A stretch of DNA of 20,006 bases from a virus: the IMG/VR virus record IMGVR_UViG_3300032883_000035, positions 1-20,006 of that record. One strand, written 5' to 3'. Position 1 is the first letter of the stretch. Each line of letters starts with the position of its first letter. Positions 15,579 through 20,006 of this stretch are shown one piece after another. Made by a program: the position numbers and the translations under genes. The notes under the pieces were generated by a model. It was given only the letters and a program-made list of their open reading frames with translations, was not told where the DNA came from and ran no database searches.

Positions 15579-15896
15579 TCACCCGGGCTGATTATTAATT
15601 CTTTTCGAGCATTCGTGGATAACGGCACCGAACAAATCAGCTGGGGATCCGTCGTCAAGCTTGCTCGTTGTGTGGTCGATTTCTTCGAGCGGGACCCCGT
15701 GCTGGAGAGCGATGGATAACATAGCTGTAACCGAGGCGAGGGCTGAATCAGTCTCACTTCCCACCTTGGCTCCCCGAGCGAACACTTCGTATAGGTGGCC
15801 GTCATAACCCAGGTAGGAAACATGGTACCGGTTTGAGCCGTACCAGAAGTCGAAGGTCTCGGTCGGGCGGCGATTAGGGAGTTTGGTTCTGGGCAT
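15579..15896 (-). CDS. Stand-alone TSCPD-domain protein
   Basis: A 105-residue protein from ATG 15896, three bases after the stop of the gene upstream. The order LPNRRPTETF (6-15), a short beta hairpin, DGHLYEVFARGAKVGSETD (32-50), then SIALQHGVPLEEI (61-73) matches the TSCPD domain. That domain is known as a C-terminal part of some ribonucleotide reductases and also as stand-alone small proteins in alphaproteobacteria and phages. Function is unproven; a nucleic acid or nucleotide-related role is usually assumed. No reductase gene is visible here, though it sits in the replication/nucleotide block. Another frame of the same DNA is also open, but it lacks this domain pattern. Confidence 0.8.
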   Translation of the reverse strand: MPRTKLPNRRPTETFDFWYGSNRYHVSYLGYDGHLYEVFARGAKVGSETDSALASVTAMLSIALQHGVPLEEIDHTTSKLDDGSPADLFGAVIHECSKRINNQPG

Positions 15897-15899
15897 AAT

Positions 15900-16130
15900 T
15901 TACTCATCGATGTTGGGGCCTTTCAAGTTGGGGCGACACCGGAACTTGATGTCGGAGCGTACCACATAAGTTGAAGTTCGGCTAAGACTTCTTCCGGTCG
16001 GGGTAACAATTTCCAGTGTCATGGGCTCAGCAGTAACCGTGTAGTTGAAGCCGCGGACCTTCCAATAGGTTTGAATTTTCCGGGCGAGGGCTTCGGCGTT
16101 CTTGCGCTCTAACCAATCGGTTTGTTTCAT
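15900..16130 (-). CDS. Hypothetical 76-aa protein downstream of DNA polymerase
   Basis: The start ATG (16130) overlaps the polymerase stop by 3 bases in an ATGA arrangement; GGAGG lies a few bases upstream (CCTCC on the plus strand at about 16136-16140). The N-terminal 30 residues form a charged helix (WLERKNAEALARKIQTYW), followed by a beta-rich part (YTVTAEPMTLEIVTPTG...STYVVRSDIKF). The alpha-then-beta layout, with many basic residues, is common in small phage DNA-associated proteins. I recognise no family. Its tight coupling to the polymerase gene suggests coordinated expression. Confidence 0.75.
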   Translation of the reverse strand: MKQTDWLERKNAEALARKIQTYWKVRGFNYTVTAEPMTLEIVTPTGRSLSRTSTYVVRSDIKFRCRPNLKGPNIDE

Positions 16131-17590
16131 AACGTCCTCCCAATTTTAATGTGATCGTTCCAGGGCATAAGCCCTAATGGATTTTCCACGGTTCCGTCTT
16201 TAAGGGTGATTCGCTTCCCCCAAGACAGCCCAATGGAAGCTTCCCAAGGGACAACCATTTGGCGAACTGTACCAGAGATATCGGTGACGGACAAGGGCGT
16301 GGTGAGCCCCGCCAGGATCTTATCTTTCCAGGCCAGCTCATCTCCCTTCGGAACCTGTAGGATGGCCGCGTCGTGTCCGTTCGCCAGCAGTTGTAGCTCG
16401 GGGTCATAGAGCCTCCATAGGTTGAGCATCCCGGTTAACGTTAAGTCGGAGACCGTCGATTGCGGGACGTAGGCAATTGCGGCCCTAATAGTTGCGTCAT
16501 CCCAGGCTCGGTTCCACACGTAACGCCGCCGACCGAAGGGAGTGGTAAGGCAGCCTTTGCTTTGGATTTCGAGCGCTGTCCACTCTTGCCACTTCCGGAT
16601 TTTCGGGAAGGCTTTGAAGTACTTTGCTTGGAACTCTTCGATGACCGCGGTTTCGACTTTGAGCACTTTAGCAATTGTTCGAGCGCTTCCATTGTAATTA
16701 CTGCCATGGGCTGCCCGCTTGGCAATATCGCGATACGACATGTCACGATAGTACTTCCTTTCAGCCAAGGCTTTATCAGGGGCGAATCCAAACACCATAC
16801 TAGCGACGATTGTGTGAACATCTCCGGCCTCCAACGCTGCAATGTAATTAGGATCTCCAGATAGATAGGCTACGGCCCGCGCTTCTGCGCCCTGCTGGTC
16901 ACAGGAATACAGTACGTGCCCGGGATCTGCGACGAAGGCGCGTCGGATGTAGTCGTCAACGTTTTGTATATTCGCGCCGATACGTAACGGATGTTCAGAC
17001 GACGACAGCCGCCCCGAATCGGTTCCGCCTATATTGTAGGAGCAGTGCCAGCGCTGGTTTTTAAGTGTCGTTGAAAGTGCGTCGATCACCTTTTGCTCAT
17101 CGCGCAGAAGCAGGATCATGTGTGCAAACGGTTCAGCCCGCGGATACTCCTTGCCAACTCGCTCGAGGGCATCCCGGTCCAGGGAAGTTTTAACCTTACC
17201 CTTCTTGCTGGAGATCTGCTCGGGAATTAACAGCCTTCGGTAAAAGAGTTCTTGAAGTTGCAGGTTCGACCGATAGTTAAAATCCGGTTTCGGCCACACC
17301 ACCTGCACAAAATCCACAAGTGCTTTCTGATAGAGTGTAACCTTGGCCGTCAGCTCAGCTATAACCTTCTGCTTCATATCTTCATCAACGAGGAAGCCGC
17401 GATTCATCATGGATAAAATCGGGCCGAGGTTGGACCGCTCGAACTCGTAGGTCTTACGAGCGACGGAATCCATGCGGCCGTTGAGGGCGTCTTCGATTTC
17501 GACCGTCAACATCGAATCCAACGAGCAGTAGACTAGCTGCTGGGTGTGGTCGTCCATCTTAGGAAGATTGTCAGTTACGTAGGTCTTCAT
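16127..17590 (-). CDS. DNA polymerase A catalytic chain with residual Exo III segment
   Basis: A 487-residue protein; the ATG at 17590 overlaps the upstream stop (TGATG) and follows GGAG. A TTG at 17593 would add one residue. Residues 17-30 (QQLVYCSLDSMLTV) carry Y21-x3-D25, the signature of proofreading motif Exo III. Polymerase motifs: TDSGRLSSSEHPL...NIQN at 190-210; motif A SCDQQGAEAR at 229-238 with D231; motif B RDIAKRAAHGSNYNGS at 287-302 with R287, K291 and Y299, but His295 where Pol I has Phe762 and T7 has Tyr526; motif C GHDAA at 405-409 with D407. In motif C the Glu usual after Asp is Ala. The chain lacks Exo I and II; these are in the gene at 18407-19435. It replicates phage DNA; the family assignment is secure. 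Confidence 0.93.
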   Translation of the reverse strand: MKTYVTDNLPKMDDHTQQLVYCSLDSMLTVEIEDALNGRMDSVARKTYEFERSNLGPILSMMNRGFLVDEDMKQKVIAELTAKVTLYQKALVDFVQVVWPKPDFNYRSNLQLQELFYRRLLIPEQISSKKGKVKTSLDRDALERVGKEYPRAEPFAHMILLLRDEQKVIDALSTTLKNQRWHCSYNIGGTDSGRLSSSEHPLRIGANIQNVDDYIRRAFVADPGHVLYSCDQQGAEARAVAYLSGDPNYIAALEAGDVHTIVASMVFGFAPDKALAERKYYRDMSYRDIAKRAAHGSNYNGSARTIAKVLKVETAVIEEFQAKYFKAFPKIRKWQEWTALEIQSKGCLTTPFGRRRYVWNRAWDDATIRAAIAYVPQSTVSDLTLTGMLNLWRLYDPELQLLANGHDAAILQVPKGDELAWKDKILAGLTTPLSVTDISGTVRQMVVPWEASIGLSWGKRITLKDGTVENPLGLMPWNDHIKIGRTL

Positions 17591-17982
17591 CAATCCGTCT
17601 CCGGTTTGCGGCCATAGACCATCTCAGATACCACCTCCCTCTTGATGCGGCGGCCTTCGGAGATTGCCCGCTTAGTGATAGCACGAATCAAGTCGGGATT
17701 CAAGTCCGCCAGGACGCATATGTCTACGTAGTCCGTGGCCGTTGGTTCCGACGTCGAAAAAATGTAGGAGCGGGCCTTGCGTTGAATGTAGGCCGGGCTG
17801 TCCTCGCTGGTATCTTTAGAGCGAGCAACAACCTCGTCCGGGATGGTAGCGTCCGCCAGGAGCTGGCCTACGACTTCCACCCATAAGACGGCTTCCGGAG
17901 CTATGGTAGTTCCTACTGTTAAGTGCGTTTCTTGATATTCAATTTCATCAAAGCCCGGGTCGACCGCTGAGACTGTCGGCAT
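17590..17982 (-). CDS. Hypothetical 130-aa phage early protein
   Basis: Starts at ATG 17982, overlaps the previous gene by 35 nt and the polymerase start by one codon. The segment PEAVLWVEVVGQLLADAT (29-46) followed by IQRKARSYIFSTSEPTATDYVDICVLADLNPDLIRAITKRAI is similar to a small conserved protein found in rhizobial prophages and phages, as I remember it. That pattern has a first helix with LW..V..Q...DA, then an arginine-rich helix, then DF..VC.LA..DPD..R. I cannot name the family. The last 25 residues are basic. It lies between the two halves of the polymerase, and its codon use looks like the surrounding genes. Confidence 0.75.
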   Translation of the reverse strand: MPTVSAVDPGFDEIEYQETHLTVGTTIAPEAVLWVEVVGQLLADATIPDEVVARSKDTSEDSPAYIQRKARSYIFSTSEPTATDYVDICVLADLNPDLIRAITKRAISEGRRIKREVVSEMVYGRKPETD

Positions 17983-18202
17983 TACTTAAATCCCTATAAT
18001 GTTGAGACACTTCTTGCATTAAATTAAAATAATAATTAACCATTCCCGAGCGAGTATATTGCTGAGGAGTAATACTTAGACGATACAATAATGTGTAAAT
18101 ATGTTTCTGGATTAGATCTGAGTCTACAGAGTCGGTCACTCCGAACATAGCATTCAAACCGGAGCGTAGAATCTCACTATCATACTTACTTGCTAGTGCC
18201 AT
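17948..18202 (-). CDS. Hypothetical 84-aa AT-rich small protein
   Basis: ATG 18202 is preceded on the minus strand by GGAG with 7-nt spacing, a good site inside the end of the upstream gene (17-nt overlap). The product is mostly helical (SEILRSGLNAMF, LIQKHIYTLLYRL, MVNYYFNLMQEVSQHYRDL), with no catalytic motif or membrane helix. The DNA between about 17985 and 18180 is clearly richer in A and T than the flanking polymerase genes, which suggests recent acquisition. The C-terminus overlaps the next gene by 35 nt. No family is recognised. Confidence 0.65.
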   Translation of the reverse strand: MALASKYDSEILRSGLNAMFGVTDSVDSDLIQKHIYTLLYRLSITPQQYTRSGMVNYYFNLMQEVSQHYRDLSNADSLSGRPGL

Positions 18203-18407
18203 AAGCCATCTCCTTGGAGAGCCGGTGAAGTTCTCGAATCATGATTGAAATACACGGGTGCGGGTAACCCTTCTGGAGGATGGCTCGGCAAAGGCTGCGT
18301 ACAGTATGGATATTTCTCGGCGCATAGATTGACTGGTAGCTGGTCCAGCCGAAGGAATGACGCTCGGTAGCTTTGAATATTAGGTCAGCCGATCCCAATC
18401 CGAACAT
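18186..18407 (-). CDS. Hypothetical 73-aa protein following the UDG-exonuclease gene
   Basis: ATG 18407 overlaps the preceding stop by one base (TAATG), and its stop overlaps the next gene by 17 nt. The ribosome site is weak, so translation is likely coupled. The product has a short hydrophobic start, aromatic residues around 19-30 (SFGWTSYQSIY), and a basic C-terminal helix (ISIMIRELHRLSKEMA). No membrane segment, Cys/His cluster or known motif is evident. It is the first of the three small genes that separate the exonuclease domain from the polymerase. Confidence 0.65.
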   Translation of the reverse strand: MFGLGSADLIFKATERHSFGWTSYQSIYAPRNIHTVRSLCRAILQKGYPHPCISIMIRELHRLSKEMAYGTSK

Positions 18408-19435
18408 TATTCGTCTGCCTTGTTGAGGTCTTTGACAAGCCCTGTGCGCATCAGTTTCCAGGCGGCCTCATTGCAGTAAATGCTGCCGAGGAAGCCGAGG
18501 GATTTTGGCCACTCGATCTGGTAACTGTGGGACATAAGCATTGTGTCATCTACTTGACCTGCAACGATAATATCATGCTCGCGGCAGTAGGTCAAGTCAT
18601 ATGTGGCGTTGTGGGCGAGCTTTCTGATGGCCGGATCCTCGAGAATGAGGGCCAGCCGGGTCCAGATTTCGACCTCTATTGGGGCCACGAATTGGTGGTA
18701 GCCGGGCTTCTGATAGTTCCAGAAGGGAATTACAAACGATTCCAAGGGGTTAGCGGCCAGTGAAATGCAGGTGATCTGGGAGTGCGCGGTCTCGACGTCG
18801 AAGGCACAAAATCCGGCGGCGGTGATTTGGGCGACGGCCCGATCCATATCGGCTACGTTCTCGACGATGTTGACGGTGCGGGACTTGCGCCGGACTTCGG
18901 GAAACTGAAGCTCGACGGTGGCCTTGACAAGGTCTGAGCTGACGATGGGCCGAAGCGACCAGTCGTTCCGGATGCTGTGCGGGTGGTGCGTTGGGATAAG
19001 CTTGGCCGGGCCGTGAGTGAGGACGGTGCCGCGATAGTCGTTGATCTTATCGAGGCCAGCCAGGGCCCAAAGGGCAAGCCCACCGAAGGCAATGATGATC
19101 CGGGGGTTAGCTTCCTTAAGCTCGTCGTCCAGGCGCTGTAGGTCCCCTTCAAAGGCAGGGAGGAGGTAGCCGAACTTGGGGTGCTTGGGGGTACCGCTGC
19201 CGGATTTCGAAAAGTAACCGGCCGGTTCGAAGCGGGAGACCGGGGACGTAAATACGTTACCGACCCAACAGGCTTCCCGGTCGATCCCGGCGAAGGCCAA
19301 CAGACTGTCCAGCATCTTGCCCGTCTGGCCGGTCAGGGGTTTCTTGTCTATGACGGAGTCGGCATCCGGGAAGTCCCCTAGGAGGTAGATCCCGTTTGGG
19401 GCCACTGAGGGGCGTTCACTCTGAATGGTTGCCAT
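18407..19435 (-). CDS. Uracil-DNA glycosylase-like domain fused to 3'-5' exonuclease motifs I-II
   Basis: I chose ATG 19435 (342 residues). An in-frame TTG at 19504 would overlap the upstream stop but has no ribosome site, and its added residues precede the domain. Residues 14-180 follow the UDG superfamily (family 4/5-like) order: GIYLLGDFPDADS (15-27; GDFP for the usual GEAP), TGQTGKMLDSLL (35-46), VGNVFTSP (58-65), PRIIIAFGGLALWAL (111-125), RGTV (135-138) and THHPHSI (149-155). The paired N-terminal Cys of family 4 [4Fe-4S] enzymes are not seen. Residues 205-330 are a DnaQ-like proofreading domain with AFDVET (D213, E215; Exo I), AHNATYD (N276, D280; Exo II) and DDTML at 296-300. The gene stops before Exo III, which is found instead in the polymerase gene. 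The protein probably works with that polymerase and scans for uracil. Confidence 0.8.
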   Translation of the reverse strand: MATIQSERPSVAPNGIYLLGDFPDADSVIDKKPLTGQTGKMLDSLLAFAGIDREACWVGNVFTSPVSRFEPAGYFSKSGSGTPKHPKFGYLLPAFEGDLQRLDDELKEANPRIIIAFGGLALWALAGLDKINDYRGTVLTHGPAKLIPTHHPHSIRNDWSLRPIVSSDLVKATVELQFPEVRRKSRTVNIVENVADMDRAVAQITAAGFCAFDVETAHSQITCISLAANPLESFVIPFWNYQKPGYHQFVAPIEVEIWTRLALILEDPAIRKLAHNATYDLTYCREHDIIVAGQVDDTMLMSHSYQIEWPKSLGFLGSIYCNEAAWKLMRTGLVKDLNKADE

Positions 19436-19500
19436 CGATGAAAGTCCCGCTGATGTAGTGAAGAGCGTATAAATTAGACCAAAATCTAAGGTTGCCCACC

Positions 19501-20006
19501 TCAACTGGGGTGGTTGGTCTCGGGGGGATCAAAGACAGTCTCCTTCTTGTTGAGAGGATCGGCGTTCCATTGGGAGCAGAAGCCGGATCGACCGACCGCA
19601 CAATAGGAAGCGCAGCGGATAGCTTCACCGGGCCGGGATTGGGTGTAGAGCTTACCCTTGTCGGCCTGGGCAGAGAGGAAAGATTCGGCCTCGGCCTGGG
19701 TGTCGAAGAGCTTGACCGCGGTCTTCCGACCGTCCTTCATTACGGCAACCTTGCTGGGCTTGAGCCACCGATCTTCCGGGGAGCACTCGGGGAGATTGAT
19801 TCGGGCCTCTTGCTGGAGGCGGACCTGGGCCCGGATTTTGGTCTCAGCATCCTCGGGAGTCCAGAGGGGGAGATCGACTGTGACGATCTGGGATTGCGGG
19901 TAGGTAGAATCCATCTGGGCTGAGCGCATGTTCCAGTCCCGGAGGACGGCATGAACCCGGAGCCGGTTGACGGTGTGTCCGGCGTGTCGAAGCAAGTGTG
20001 CATAGG
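19501..20006 (-). CDS. RecB/Cas4-like PD-(D/E)XK exonuclease, C-terminal part only
   Basis: The frame is open through the right edge of the window, so the N-terminal part with the nuclease active site lies outside. About 167 residues are visible. They begin NxYAHLLR-like, then VHAVLRDWN...YPQSQIVTVDLPLW, as in the C-terminal part of phage exonucleases of the Cas4/RecB type. Cysteines in LPECSPED, IRCASYC and SGFCSQW form a four-Cys set that in relatives ligates an iron-sulphur cluster. In other phages such enzymes recess DNA ends for recombination or degrade host DNA. Its stop is 65 bp before the UDG-exonuclease ATG, within one leftward operon. Confidence 0.75.
   Translation of the reverse strand, partial: YAHLLRHAGHTVNRLRVHAVLRDWNMRSAQMDSTYPQSQIVTVDLPLWTPEDAETKIRAQVRLQQEARINLPECSPEDRWLKPSKVAVMKDGRKTAVKLFDTQAEAESFLSAQADKGKLYTQSRPGEAIRCASYCAVGRSGFCSQWNADPLNKKETVFDPPETNHPS

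Noticed and set aside
15435-15719. 94-codon plus-strand frame opposite the TSCPD gene
   Set aside because: It is antisense to a recognisable protein, lies in a leftward operon and has no promoter or good ribosome site.
15425-15907. 160-codon minus-strand frame spanning the TSCPD gene and the gap
   Set aside because: Its first two thirds are another frame of the TSCPD gene, which has a clear domain pattern. Only the last 39 codons lie in non-coding DNA and are listed at low confidence.
17995-18000. Perfect TATAAT on the plus strand
   Set aside because: No -35 box lies 16-18 nt upstream and it faces against the leftward genes. It falls in an AT-rich coding stretch where such words arise by chance.
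17590-18407. Group I intron or homing endonuclease as the cause of the polymerase split
   Set aside because: No LAGLIDADG, GIY-YIG or HNH motif was seen in the three small proteins, and the genes have coupled overlaps at both borders, unlike a self-splicing intron. RNA structure was not computed, so this is a provisional rejection.
19436-19500. Possible promoter in the 65-bp gap upstream of the UDG-exonuclease gene
   Set aside because: The gap is AT-rich, but no -10/-35 pair with acceptable spacing was found on the minus strand.
1-20006. tRNA genes, CRISPR arrays, IS elements, attachment sites
   Set aside because: No cloverleaf-like sequence, regularly spaced repeat, terminal inverted repeat with transposase, or integrase was recognised by reading both strands.

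Overview
The window looks like part of the genome of a tailed, probably short-tailed (podovirus-type), lytic phage. The evidence is tightly packed genes with 1-17 nt overlaps, a giant internal virion-type protein, a lysis cassette, and a replication block containing a family A DNA polymerase. Relatives of the 3-TM gene-transfer-agent-type holin, the stand-alone TSCPD protein and the 130-aa early protein are, as I remember them, mostly seen in alphaproteobacteria and their phages. An alphaproteobacterial host is therefore a reasonable guess, but only a guess. No tRNA, rRNA, CRISPR array, IS element, integrase or attachment site was found.

Layout, + strand (1-15056): the 3' part of a virion-type protein (1-1206) is followed by a 2430-aa giant protein with a zinc-metalloprotease motif and a PLxRG-like C-terminal region (1226-8518), then a short coiled-coil/membrane protein (8520-8801). 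A good sigma70-type promoter (8808-8836) then starts an accessory cassette. It holds a possible leaderless 54-aa ORF, a GT8-like glycosyltransferase, a 745-aa three-domain fusion (glycosyltransferase-like, methyltransferase-like, DUF115/MptE-like), and a calcineurin-type metallophosphoesterase. Two small unknown genes and the lysis module come next: a 59-aa TTG-start basic/hydrophobic protein, a GH24 endolysin, a 3-TM holin and a 61-aa single-TM protein. The strand ends with a DUF6378-like protein.

Layout, - strand (20006 down to 14886): these are replication and nucleotide genes read leftward. They are the C-terminus of a RecB/Cas4-like exonuclease, a protein joining a uracil-DNA-glycosylase-like domain to a 3'-5' exonuclease domain, three small genes, a DNA polymerase A catalytic chain, a small unknown protein, a stand-alone TSCPD protein, and a small PD-(D/E)XK nuclease. 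The nuclease gene runs tail-to-tail into the DUF6378-like gene with 171 nt of overlap.

Most notable points: the proofreading exonuclease appears split between two genes (Exo I/II in one chain, Exo III in the other) by a three-gene insertion that includes an AT-rich gene; the polymerase motif C reads HDA instead of HDE; one protein combines GT, methyltransferase and DUF115-like domains behind its own promoter; and the giant virion protein carries a metalloprotease motif and a diverged repeat resembling winged-helix modules. All function calls come from reading motifs by eye, with no database search.
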